A DNA stretch of 64,000 nucleotides from Dorea sp. 5-2 (GTDB taxonomy: Bacteria; Bacillota; Clostridia; Lachnospirales; Lachnospiraceae), in the NCBI RefSeq assembly GCF_000403455.2, contig NZ_KE159759.1, positions 61,661 through 125,660 of the forward strand. Reading direction: 5' to 3'. Position 1 is the stretch's first letter, and every line of letters starts with the position of its first letter. A program made the translations under genes and the position numbers. A model generated the notes under the pieces. It was given only the letters and a program-made list of their open reading frames with translations, had not been told where the DNA came from and did no database searches. Shown piece after piece: positions 53,004 to 61,388 of the stretch.

Positions 53004-54002
53004 CTACCTGTAATTATACCGCCCCAGCGATTCTTTCAGATGCTCCTTCATCGCCTCCGCCGCGCCTTTGGCATCCTTTGCCAGGATCAGCCCATAGATC
53101 TTCTGATGCTCTTCATAGATATCCCGAAGCTGGCACTCGTCTACCATACCGCTCCCGCTGACATGGCGCATGAGGTTGCTGATGGTCTGGATCATGCTGT
53201 ATATCACCTGATTGCCCGAGCACTCCGCGATACAGATATGAAATTCCAGATCTTCATTCAGGAACTCCTTAAAATCCTTCTCCATATAAGCCTTATGAAG
53301 CCTGTGGGAGATCTCGTGAAGCTTCCCGAGATTCTCCTCACTCATACGCTCCGCCGCCAGATCAGCCGCCTTCACCTCCAGGAGATTACGCACCTCCACG
53401 ATACCGTCAATCTGGCTTCCGTTCAAGAATAAAGACCACGACAGCGGAATGATGAAGAAGCTTGCCTCGTTATTACTGATGAATGTTCCCTGCCCCGGAC
53501 GGATATCGATCATCCCCAGTACCTCTAAGACCTTCAGGGCTTCCCGGATCGCCGAACGTCCGACGCCCATCTTAAGCGCCAGCACCCGGTCTGATTCGAT
53601 CTTGTCGCCCTTCTTTAACCGCTTCTCGAAGATCTGCTCGGCAAAATACATGGTAAGCCGGTTCACCAGACGATTAATGCTCCCTTTCTTGGAACTGTTC
53701 CCGGCAGACATATCCCTCGCTGCGTCATCCGGCAGTATCACATGGATCTTTTCTGCAAATTCTTCCGGCGGTATGGAAAACATGATAGACTCTATACCAA
53801 GCTTCTCCGACACGGCAAGTATCACCTCGTTCATCCTTGCCCCGTCCTTCGATTCTAGGTTGGAATAAGTCGCTATACTCATGGACGGCTTCCCGTCCGC
53901 GGCGGGTAGAAAACGCTCGATGAACTCCTTCTGCGTAAGCTTCAGCGCACTTCTCAGCAGTCGGAGATTTTCCTTTTTATTTACCGAGTTCATTCCTGTC
54001 AT
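53004..54002 (-). CDS. Regulator combining XRE-like HTH, GntR winged helix and FCD domain
   Basis: 332 residues. Residues about 8-75 resemble an XRE-type HTH (NLRLLRSALKLTQKEFIERF, MSIATYSNLESKDGARMNEV). Residues about 108-175 form a GntR winged helix (GDKIESDRVLALKMGVGRSA, IREALKVLEVLGMIDIRPGQ). Residues about 195-325 form a FadR-type FCD ligand domain with metal-binding DLEFHICIAECSGN and a late EHLKESL His. Two DNA-binding modules in one FCD regulator are unusual; ordinary members are about 230 residues. It is last in the ureide operon direction and is the likely sensor of that pathway. Confidence 0.82.
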   Translation of the reverse strand: MTGMNSVNKKENLRLLRSALKLTQKEFIERFLPAADGKPSMSIATYSNLESKDGARMNEVILAVSEKLGIESIMFSIPPEEFAEKIHVILPDDAARDMSAGNSSKKGSINRLVNRLTMYFAEQIFEKRLKKGDKIESDRVLALKMGVGRSAIREALKVLEVLGMIDIRPGQGTFISNNEASFFIIPLSWSLFLNGSQIDGIVEVRNLLEVKAADLAAERMSEENLGKLHEISHRLHKAYMEKDFKEFLNEDLEFHICIAECSGNQVIYSMIQTISNLMRHVSGSGMVDECQLRDIYEEHQKIYGLILAKDAKGAAEAMKEHLKESLGRYNYR

Positions 54003-54094
54003 ATATTTCCCCGTTTCTCAAATTCACTGTTAATTGTGCAATACTCCATCTGATCAGAGAGATCAACAAGGCAGCATATTAGTCTGTCACAGAT

Positions 54095-55336
54095 TTATTT
54101 CTCAAGAAGCTCTTTCGCAAGCTCTGTCATAACAACGGACGCCTTCGCAAAATCGCTGTACTTCGTAAATTCTACCGGACAGTGGCTTCTTCCTTCCTTA
54201 CTTGGAACGAACAGCATCACGGTCGGGATCACCTGACCGATCTCCAGCGCGTCATGTCCTGCGCCGCTTGGAAGCTTCTTATAGCTGTAGCCCCTCGCCT
54301 TGCAGCTCTCTTCCATGCTGTTCAGCATATCCTCAGACAGCCATACCGGCGTGATCACGAGCTTGGTGTCGATCTCATAGCTTCCGCCCATCTCTTTCAC
54401 TTCTCTGTCAAGAGCAGCGCGGATCCTGTTGGCAATATCATTGATATTGTCGTTGTTCTTAGAACGGATATCTACCGTGAACTCAACCTTCTCGGCAACG
54501 ATGTTCATTCCGCCCGGCGTCGTACGGATGAAGCCTGTGGTAGCGACGGTTCCATCTGCTTTCTCACGCGCCCAGTCCGGAATCTTAGAGATCACCTTCG
54601 TCGCCGCGTCTACCGCGTCCATACGCATATCCATCGGCGTGGTTCCCGCATGGTCGGCTCTGCCGTGGACCGTTACCATATAACGCTGGATACCAACGAT
54701 ACAGTCTACAAGCCCAAGCTCGATATTCTCTGCGTCAAGCACCGGTCCCTGCTCGATATGTAACTCAAGAAACTGGCCGATCTTGGATGTGTCCCATTTC
54801 GCATCTTCGATCTTCTCCGGATCAAGACCGTATTCCTTCATTGCATCATAGATGGTGACTCCATCCGTGTCCGCGAAGTTCTTACAGTATTCTACATCCC
54901 GATTGCCAAGCATCGCGCCGGATCCGAAATATCCTGTCCCGAAACGCATGCCCTCCTCGTCACAGAATCCAACTGCAACGAAGTCTCTCTTCGGGGTAAC
55001 GCCCTCTTCCTTCAGCTGTCTTGCAACCTCAATGGCGCATACCGCTCCTGCGATGCCGTCGAAGTCTCCTCCGTTCACCACTGAGTCAAAATGGGATCCC
55101 ATCATAACGCACGGCGCTTCCGGATCCGTTCCCTTCATCACTCCGATCACATTGCCGGCAGCATCTTCTCTAACCTCAAGCCCTGCCTCCCCCATGATCT
55201 GTTTCAAGTAGTTCACTGCTCCTCTTGCCTCCGGAGTAAACGGAAGCCTCGTACAGCCGTCTCCCGGTGTCGCCGTAAACTGCTTCAGACTCTCCAGATC
55301 CTTCGCTATTCTGCCTGTAATCTCTTCAATCGCCAT
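54095..55336 (-). CDS. allC: Allantoate amidohydrolase-like M20 enzyme
   Basis: 413 residues of the M20 AllC/HyuC family. Binuclear metal site residues appear in MMGSHFDSVVNGGDFDGIAG (His, Asp), VGFCDEEGMRFGTGYFGS (Glu pair) and LELHIEQGPVLD (His), with the dimerisation-domain motif GRADHAGTTPMDMRMDA. It hydrolyses allantoate to ureidoglycine, CO2 and ammonia. Other N-carbamoyl substrates are possible, but the allE, allD and fdrA neighbours favour allantoate. Confidence 0.88.
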   Translation of the reverse strand: MAIEEITGRIAKDLESLKQFTATPGDGCTRLPFTPEARGAVNYLKQIMGEAGLEVREDAAGNVIGVMKGTDPEAPCVMMGSHFDSVVNGGDFDGIAGAVCAIEVARQLKEEGVTPKRDFVAVGFCDEEGMRFGTGYFGSGAMLGNRDVEYCKNFADTDGVTIYDAMKEYGLDPEKIEDAKWDTSKIGQFLELHIEQGPVLDAENIELGLVDCIVGIQRYMVTVHGRADHAGTTPMDMRMDAVDAATKVISKIPDWAREKADGTVATTGFIRTTPGGMNIVAEKVEFTVDIRSKNNDNINDIANRIRAALDREVKEMGGSYEIDTKLVITPVWLSEDMLNSMEESCKARGYSYKKLPSGAGHDALEIGQVIPTVMLFVPSKEGRSHCPVEFTKYSDFAKASVVMTELAKELLEK

Positions 55337-55356
55337 AATGATATTCTCCTTTCATG

Positions 55357-55554
55357 TTATTTCTTTGGCTTTATTATAAATGTTTTTACCGGCGAATACA
55401 ACATAGCCGCCACCATAATAACAAATCCAACCAGGCAAATGGTGTCATTTGCACTGCCAAGCCCTGCCAGTATGATGAAAAACGCGACCATGATCACGAT
55501 AAAAGCGATTGTAAGTCCGCCTTCTTTTGTTTGAAAAAAACTCTTCTTCTCCAT
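55357..55554 (-). CDS. Small two-helix membrane protein
   Basis: 65 residues with two hydrophobic helices (LTIAFIVIMVAFFIILAGLG, about 14-33, and CLVGFVIMVAAMLYSPV, about 40-56) and basic ends (KPKK at the C-terminus). It lies 27 bases after the LctP-type permease gene and 20 bases before allC, so it is translated as part of the ureide operon. I do not recognise the family; it may assist the permease. Confidence 0.65.
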   Translation of the reverse strand: MEKKSFFQTKEGGLTIAFIVIMVAFFIILAGLGSANDTICLVGFVIMVAAMLYSPVKTFIIKPKK

Positions 55555-55581
55555 AATAATCTACTCAGACTCTCCTTTCCG

Positions 55582-57195
55582 TCAGATCGCAACCAGTACA
55601 AATAAGATCGCGCCGATCACGATCGTCGTCGGCACCGTCAGCGCAATGATCCGCTTTAAGACTTCGCCCTCTCTTCCAAGGATGCTCGCCGTCGTCGTCC
55701 CAAGGATGATCTTGCTTGGGCTGACCGCGCTTCCGATGGCTCCGCCTGCCGACTGCGCGCCTAAGATCGCCGACGGATCTACATTCAGCAGATTCGCCGT
55801 CGTCATCTGGAATCCGCCGAACAGGATGTTAGAACTCATATTGCTTCCTGTCATGAAGGTTCCAAGAAGCCCTACGAACGGCGCCAGGATCACATAGACC
55901 TTGCCAAGGACGCTTGCGATTCCATTCGCCAGGACCACTGTCTGTCCGGTTCCGTCCATGATCTTCGACATGATGACAAGACCGATCACCGCGATACCCG
56001 ACGGTATCGTCATGGAAACAGACTTCACGAAGATCCTCTTCACTCCGCCTTCCCTGATCCAGCCATGCTTCTTATAATAGAGAAGTCCAACGATCGCTGA
56101 TATAAATAAGAACATGCTGGCATGCGTAAACGGGGAAAATGGGGAGAAACTCTCCACCGCCGCGTTCACATGCCCGTATCCCGTCGAAGTCTCCGGGAAC
56201 GATAAACCAAATGATATCTGTCCCAAAAATGCATTGACCGGCTTCACCAGAAGAACGATCAGTGTAAGGGCTGAAAGCAGGAAATACGGTACGAACGCCT
56301 GAACCAGGCTCATATCGGACGGCGCTTCGCTTCCCTGCGCCTGCCCCTCGAACTCACGGTTCATGATCGGGCTGTCGGCGATACTCCATTCTTCGCTATA
56401 CATCTTGACCCTTCCAAGCAGCAGGATCACGATCAATGAAATACAAGCCGGAACGAAGCAGCAGATGGTCGTGTTGACCTGGCTTAACAGAAGTTCTCCG
56501 CCGCCCTGGATGATCGCCATAAGAGCCACCGCCGGGAATCCTTTCTTAAGCGCCTTGCCCTTCCCGTAGAACCAGCAGGTGGCAAACCCACCGATGGCAT
56601 TCCAGAACCAGATGAATGCAGCCGTCCACATGGCTGTCACCAGATACTCCTTACTGCCCGCAGAAAGCCCTGCCGACATAGCAAGCGAATCCCAAGCCGC
56701 GCCAAGAGTTCCGAAGGTATTCCCCCACGCCTGGCCAAGCAGCGGTATGATGACCGCCCATAACGGCTTCACACCGATCCCGATCAGAAGCGGCGCGCCC
56801 ACGGCAACCGGAACACCGAAGCCTGTAATCCCCTGGAGAAAGCTTTCAAATATCCACCCCATTGCAAGCACCAGAAGCAGCTCGTTGGGCAATAGCTTCC
56901 TCATACCGTTACGGATCACGAGGAACGCCTTCGCCTCGTCGCCCACCTGATACATCAGGATCGCCGTCCAGACTATGATCAGGATGATCAGCGCATTCCA
57001 GACTCCCTTGGCGCTCTCCGATGCAAGCAGCCGGATATCCGCCTTATAGAACACAAGGCCTGTAAAAATCGTGATCATAAGTCCCACCGGTGCAGCTTCC
57101 GTTGCACCCCAGTTAAATTTTATCATTAAAATCAACAGTGCGATAATGGGCAGAAACGCCATTATCCACATAAACAGATTAATTGGTATATTCAT
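55582..57195 (-). CDS. L-lactate permease (LctP) family transporter
   Basis: 537 residues with about 12-14 membrane helices. LctP-family stretches: LIILIIVWTAILMYQVGDEA, WIFESFLQGITGFGVPVAVG, GQAWGNTFGTLGAAWDSLAM and, late, GSNMSSNILFGGFQMTTANL. The ATG at 57195 follows GGAGAGGG. LctP members carry lactate or glycolate with protons; inside a ureide operon it may carry a related hydroxy- or ureido-acid such as ureidoglycolate, oxamate or glycolate. Specificity is inferred from location. Confidence 0.83.
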   Translation of the reverse strand: MNIPINLFMWIMAFLPIIALLILMIKFNWGATEAAPVGLMITIFTGLVFYKADIRLLASESAKGVWNALIILIIVWTAILMYQVGDEAKAFLVIRNGMRKLLPNELLLVLAMGWIFESFLQGITGFGVPVAVGAPLLIGIGVKPLWAVIIPLLGQAWGNTFGTLGAAWDSLAMSAGLSAGSKEYLVTAMWTAAFIWFWNAIGGFATCWFYGKGKALKKGFPAVALMAIIQGGGELLLSQVNTTICCFVPACISLIVILLLGRVKMYSEEWSIADSPIMNREFEGQAQGSEAPSDMSLVQAFVPYFLLSALTLIVLLVKPVNAFLGQISFGLSFPETSTGYGHVNAAVESFSPFSPFTHASMFLFISAIVGLLYYKKHGWIREGGVKRIFVKSVSMTIPSGIAVIGLVIMSKIMDGTGQTVVLANGIASVLGKVYVILAPFVGLLGTFMTGSNMSSNILFGGFQMTTANLLNVDPSAILGAQSAGGAIGSAVSPSKIILGTTTASILGREGEVLKRIIALTVPTTIVIGAILFVLVAI

Positions 57196-57236
57196 GTTCC
57201 CTCTCCTCAACTACCCATATTTCGATTCTCAATGGC

Positions 57237-57256
57237 AAAAGACCGGCAACCCGGCC
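57237..57256 (-). terminator. Terminator-like hairpin between arcC and the LctP-type gene
   Basis: On the minus strand GGCCGG, loop GTTG, CCGGTC, then TTTT. It begins 6 bases after the arcC stop. As only about 40 bases remain before the permease start, with no clear promoter, it may attenuate rather than fully end transcription. Confidence 0.6.
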
Positions 57257-57262
57257 GCCTGC

Positions 57263-58201
57263 CTATGAATGTATTACGGTTCCAGTCTCTCCGGCAATTC
57301 CTGCCGCCGCCTTATCAAGCAGCGTAATCAGGGCGTGCCTGCCCTCTCCGGATTCTGCAAAACGGATCGCCGCCTCTACTTTCGGGAGCATGGATCCCTT
57401 CGCAAACTGTTCTTGGGCAATGTATTCCTTTGCCTGCTCTACCGTGAGGTCGGATAACCATTCCTGATTCTCCTTGCCCCAGTTGATGGCAACCTTTTCT
57501 ACTGCAGTCAGGATCACCAGATGATCTGCGCCAAGCTGTGATGCCAGAAGGCTGCTGGCGTTATCCTTATCAATGACTGCGTTCACGCCTACCAGGCGTC
57601 CGTCCTCGTCGCTGACCACCGGGATTCCGCCGCCGCCGCAGGTGATCACGATATGCCCTGCGTCCACCAGCGTCTTGATGGTCTGAAGCTCGCGGATCCT
57701 CTTTGGCATCGGGGATGCGACCACGATGCGGTAGCCTCTTCCCGCGTCTTCCATACAGCGGATGCCGTTCGCCTCGTTCTCGTCCGCCTCTTCCTTGGTC
57801 AGGAATCTTCCGATCGGCTTTGTCGGATTCTCGAACGCCGGATCATCCTTATCCACCTCTACCTGTGACAGGATGGTAGACACTTTGCCGTCGATGTTAC
57901 GGCTCAACAACTCATATTTGATCGCATTCTGCAGGTCGATCCCGATGTAACCCTGGCTCATGGCTACGCTGGTAGGAAGCGGTACCTGCTTATAGTTCTG
58001 CTGCATCACGATCAGATTGTCCATCGCGTTCTGGATCATTCCCACCTGCGGGCCGTTACCATGTGTAACGATGATGTCCAATCCCTGCTCTGCGAGATCC
58101 ACGATCACCTTCGCAGTCTTTGCAACTGCTTCCTTCTGCTCTTCTATATCCTTGCCAAGGGCATTTCCGCCAAGGGCAATAACAACTTTCTTCTTTTCCA
58201 T
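57263..58201 (-). CDS. arcC: Carbamate kinase
   Basis: 312 residues of the amino-acid kinase family. Motifs: VVIALGGNALGKDIEEQKEA, VTHGNGPQVGMIQNAMDNL, VASPMPKRIRELQTIKTLVD, ITCGGGGIPVV and VIDKDNASSLLASQLGADHL. It turns carbamoyl phosphate and ADP into ATP, CO2 and ammonia. In this operon it is the energy-yielding last step after oxamate carbamoyltransferase (the AllK role in E. coli). Confidence 0.93.
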   Translation of the reverse strand: MEKKKVVIALGGNALGKDIEEQKEAVAKTAKVIVDLAEQGLDIIVTHGNGPQVGMIQNAMDNLIVMQQNYKQVPLPTSVAMSQGYIGIDLQNAIKYELLSRNIDGKVSTILSQVEVDKDDPAFENPTKPIGRFLTKEEADENEANGIRCMEDAGRGYRIVVASPMPKRIRELQTIKTLVDAGHIVITCGGGGIPVVSDEDGRLVGVNAVIDKDNASSLLASQLGADHLVILTAVEKVAINWGKENQEWLSDLTVEQAKEYIAQEQFAKGSMLPKVEAAIRFAESGEGRHALITLLDKAAAGIAGETGTVIHS

Positions 58202-58241
58202 AAGATATCTCCTACTCTGGACTCTTTCATCTCTAATAAAC

Positions 58242-58265
58242 TACCCCGCCGCAAGCAGCGGGGTA
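58242..58265. repeat. GC-rich hairpin between the fdrA fusion and arcC
   Basis: TACCCCGC, an 8-base loop, GCGGGGTA. It lies in the 94-base gap upstream of arcC and shares its stem sequence with the larger repeat at 46607-46734. No T tract on the minus strand follows directly, so mRNA stabilisation or a repeat-element remnant is more likely than termination. Confidence 0.55.
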
Positions 58266-58295
58266 TCCGATTTTCGGTAAAACTTTTCTCTTCGC

Positions 58296-61200
58296 CTACG
58301 CTTCAAAACCAAGCTTCTTCGCATAAGCCCTTACAGCCTTCTCGAAGCACTCGATCGGCGGATGTACCGTACCTGCGCCGATCTGTCCTCTTCCGGCAAC
58401 CTTGTTGGCGATACCGGTATTGATGACCGGAGTGATTCCCTTCTCTACAACCAGCCTTGCGTCGATACCCAGGCAGATGCCCTGGAAGTTCCATGTCGGA
58501 ACTGTAAAGTTCGGGTTCCTGTCGATACAGATCTCTGTCATCTCGTTGCTGGTGCGAAGTGCGTCCTCATAGCCGCCCGCTCCTACGAATCTTGTAACCG
58601 CCGGAGCAGCGATCATAGCCATACCGCCCACGCCAAAGGTCTCTGTGATCGCGCTGTCTCCCATATCCGGGCAGGCGTCCTCTGCGTCGTATCCTGTAAA
58701 GTAGAGTCCCTGCGGAGTATTTACCGGGCCTGTGAACCACTCGTCGCCCATACCCGCGATACGGATACCGAATTCATAACCATTCCGGCACATAGCGGTA
58801 ACGATGGTTCCGTCCGTATCCTTCCTTGCGTCGTCCATGACAGCCTTGCCTGTAGCCATCATGATATTCAGGAAGAACTGGTCTGTGTCAGCCAGGAACT
58901 TGATCACATCATAACGGTCCTTCTCATCCATCTCCATAGCTGTGATGATCGGCGCTACTTCCTTAAGGAATGCAAGAGAAGCGGCGATATTCCTCTGATG
59001 GAACTCGTCTCCCATAGCGACTGCTTTCGCGATCAGCGGATTGATCGCAAGTCCGTTCTCCATAGAACGGAGCGCCTTGCCAAGCGTCGGGCCAAGAACG
59101 TCTCTCATCCAGCGCAGACGGTTTACAACCTCTTCATCATATGCGCCGAAACGAAGCACCTTGCCGATACCTTCATTCATCGTACAGTAAGCCTTGTTGC
59201 CGCCTGTCTCATTCTCTACTACGAATACTGCCATGTTCGGGGATGTGATACCGCCCATCGGGCCTACCGCGTTGCAGTGGTGGCATGGGATGAACTTGAT
59301 CTCTCCGCCCTCTAACATCTTTCTTGCTTCTTCCTCGGTAGACGCCCACTCTTCGAACATTACCGCGCCCACACAGGATCCCTGCATCGGATCCGGCATA
59401 TTCTCGTAAGCCACCGGAGGACCTGCATGAAGGATCACTTTGCCTCCATTCTCCGCGAACTCCGGGATCACTTCCTTCGCGCGTACATTATCCTTAAGTA
59501 CCGGCTGGCTTGCAACGACCTTCGCGATCACCGCACGGTTCAGCTCGTCGATCCCCTCGTAATTTCTCAGGAAGTTAAGGGTCTTGATCAATTCTACATT
59601 TCCTCCTGCCGGCGGCTGCCAGTCGTACTGTACCACCTCGCATCCGAACTGCTCAACTACCTCTGCAAAGCTCTTAAGGCCGATGTTGATGATATTCGGC
59701 TTGTCGGACAGCAGTGCGCGCAGCTTATCAGACGGCGCATTCTTCGCAACATCTGCAACTTCTTTCGCGCGGATCTCTTTTACCGGCTCCTCGAAGTCTC
59801 TTCCGATCGCACGGATCGCCGTACGGCATGCAAGCTTATTGTTCTCGCATACGATCACGCCTGCGCCTTTTAATTTATTTACTGCTTCGTCGTATCCCTG
59901 GAAGTCGCTTCTTGTACCGCAGACCGTAGCGATAAAGAATACCTTTCTTCCCTGTGACTCTGCCTTCTCTTTCAATGCAACGATGGACGGAAGAAGCGCT
60001 CCTGCCATATCCGCGTGAGAACCGTAGCCAAGCATGATATCAAGAAGAACGGCTCCTGTAGACGGATCGTCTACCGCTTCCTGCATACATTCGATACGCT
60101 TAGCCGGGTCGATCATCGGATGCGGTTTGCCCTGTGTATAAGCGTCGTCGCCAAGGTCGACCACGATATTGCCGTCTAACTGAAGCATGTAGCCTTCGAT
60201 ATCCTCCGGCGGTACTTTGCAGTTCATGGCGTCTTTGATCAGCATAGCAGCCTCGTTGGCAAGCGTTCCGCCTGAATAATATGCCTTAATGGTCTTGCCG
60301 TCCTCTGCCTTGTAGAATTCGGACTCGTCTACATCGATCGTAGCTTCTGCAACCTCTGTGCCTCTTACCAGGCTTACCGCCTTACGCGCCGCCTCGTCAA
60401 GCGTATAGCAGTGATAGAAGTTCTCCTCATGGTATTCCGGCTTCTCGCCCACGAATAAGGTAACGACCGGTTTGCTGAAATTAGAAAGCCTTGCGGAGAT
60501 CATGTCGCGTACTTCCTTTGCCGGCGGCTTGGATACAATTACAAGTACCTTAACGGCATCGTCGTCTTCCATCGCGTCGATCATATCCATCATGGTGATC
60601 CCGCCGATCTTTGCATTCAGGTCACGTCCGCCGATACCGATAGCGTTGGTAACGCCTTCGCCTAACCGGTCGATGATCGTCGTAAGCTCCTGGATCCCGG
60701 TTCCTGACGCGCCGATGATACCGATGGAACCTTTTGTGACCTTATTGGTAAATGCGATCGGAACGCCCTGGATAATACCGGTACCGCAGTCCGGACCCAT
60801 AACGGCAAGTCCTTTTGCATGCGCCTTCTCCTTCAACGCCTTCTCATCCTCTACCGTTACGTTATCGGAGAACATGAATACATTCAGTCCCTCGTCAAGC
60901 GCGCGGTCAGCCTCAAGCGCCGCGTATGCTCCCGGGATGGAGATCACTGCAAGGTTCGCTTCCGGCGCCTTCTTAAGCGCTTTGTCCCATGATTTTACAC
61001 TCTCGGCGCCTTTCTTGCCTTCCGAAGCCGTAGACTGCTTCTTTAAGAACTCTTCTACCTTCTCAAGAACTACGTCGAGTACGGCATCCTCCTCAACGTC
61101 TGCTACAACTACCATATCATTTGCGGTAGCCGCCATCAACTCTTCCGTATCAAGTCCGCTTGTCTTAAAAATATCCTTATTTGCAGGAGTCGCCATCATT

Positions 61201-61304
61201 ACCTGGATCTTATTCACTCCTTCAACTGAGGAAATCTCATTTGTCAAAAGCATAAGTACTACGGAATCCTGATAGCTTCCTTTTTTCACAACTGTTTTTA
61301 ACAT
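58296..61304 (-). CDS. FdrA-DUF1116 fusion (oxamate carbamoyltransferase AllF-AllG type)
   Basis: 1002 residues. Residues 1 to about 510 match FdrA (AllF), with succinyl-CoA-synthetase-like CoA-binding folds: GLAVMGPDCGTGIIQGVPIA, SIGIIGASGTGIQELTTIID and YTQGKPHPMIDP. Residues about 530-1002 match DUF1116 (YlbE/AllG): DWQPPAGGNVELIK, IPCHHCNAVGPMGGITSPNM, GDSAITETFGVGGMAMIAAP and GICLGIDARLVVEKGITPVI. In E. coli the two are separate genes and, with AllH (DUF2877), turn oxalurate and phosphate into oxamate and carbamoyl phosphate. No DUF2877 gene is in this window. Carbamate kinase follows directly. Confidence 0.88.
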   Translation of the reverse strand: MLKTVVKKGSYQDSVVLMLLTNEISSVEGVNKIQVMMATPANKDIFKTSGLDTEELMAATANDMVVVADVEEDAVLDVVLEKVEEFLKKQSTASEGKKGAESVKSWDKALKKAPEANLAVISIPGAYAALEADRALDEGLNVFMFSDNVTVEDEKALKEKAHAKGLAVMGPDCGTGIIQGVPIAFTNKVTKGSIGIIGASGTGIQELTTIIDRLGEGVTNAIGIGGRDLNAKIGGITMMDMIDAMEDDDAVKVLVIVSKPPAKEVRDMISARLSNFSKPVVTLFVGEKPEYHEENFYHCYTLDEAARKAVSLVRGTEVAEATIDVDESEFYKAEDGKTIKAYYSGGTLANEAAMLIKDAMNCKVPPEDIEGYMLQLDGNIVVDLGDDAYTQGKPHPMIDPAKRIECMQEAVDDPSTGAVLLDIMLGYGSHADMAGALLPSIVALKEKAESQGRKVFFIATVCGTRSDFQGYDEAVNKLKGAGVIVCENNKLACRTAIRAIGRDFEEPVKEIRAKEVADVAKNAPSDKLRALLSDKPNIINIGLKSFAEVVEQFGCEVVQYDWQPPAGGNVELIKTLNFLRNYEGIDELNRAVIAKVVASQPVLKDNVRAKEVIPEFAENGGKVILHAGPPVAYENMPDPMQGSCVGAVMFEEWASTEEEARKMLEGGEIKFIPCHHCNAVGPMGGITSPNMAVFVVENETGGNKAYCTMNEGIGKVLRFGAYDEEVVNRLRWMRDVLGPTLGKALRSMENGLAINPLIAKAVAMGDEFHQRNIAASLAFLKEVAPIITAMEMDEKDRYDVIKFLADTDQFFLNIMMATGKAVMDDARKDTDGTIVTAMCRNGYEFGIRIAGMGDEWFTGPVNTPQGLYFTGYDAEDACPDMGDSAITETFGVGGMAMIAAPAVTRFVGAGGYEDALRTSNEMTEICIDRNPNFTVPTWNFQGICLGIDARLVVEKGITPVINTGIANKVAGRGQIGAGTVHPPIECFEKAVRAYAKKLGFEA

Positions 61305-61343
61305 GTTTTCTTCCTTTCTGAAATTAGAAAATATACTTTACAT

Positions 61344-61379
61344 GCCGACCGGCGCTTCACCGTTCTCCTGCCGGTCGGC
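61344..61379. other. Stem-loop between allD and the fdrA fusion
   Basis: GCCGACCGGC and GCCGGTCGGC form a perfect 10-base-pair stem with a 16-base loop, 9 bases after the allD stop. No U tract follows on the minus strand, so it probably affects mRNA stability rather than ending transcription. Confidence 0.6.
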
Positions 61380-61388
61380 CAATCCTGC

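Noticed and set aside
58362..59315. 317-codon plus-strand open frame
   Set aside because: Antisense to the DUF1116 half of the fdrA fusion, which shows strong family motifs. The long frame results from codon bias on the real strand.
60472..61272. 266-codon plus-strand open frame rich in Ser
   Set aside because: Shadow of the FdrA part; low-complexity Ser/Thr composition is typical of antisense reading.
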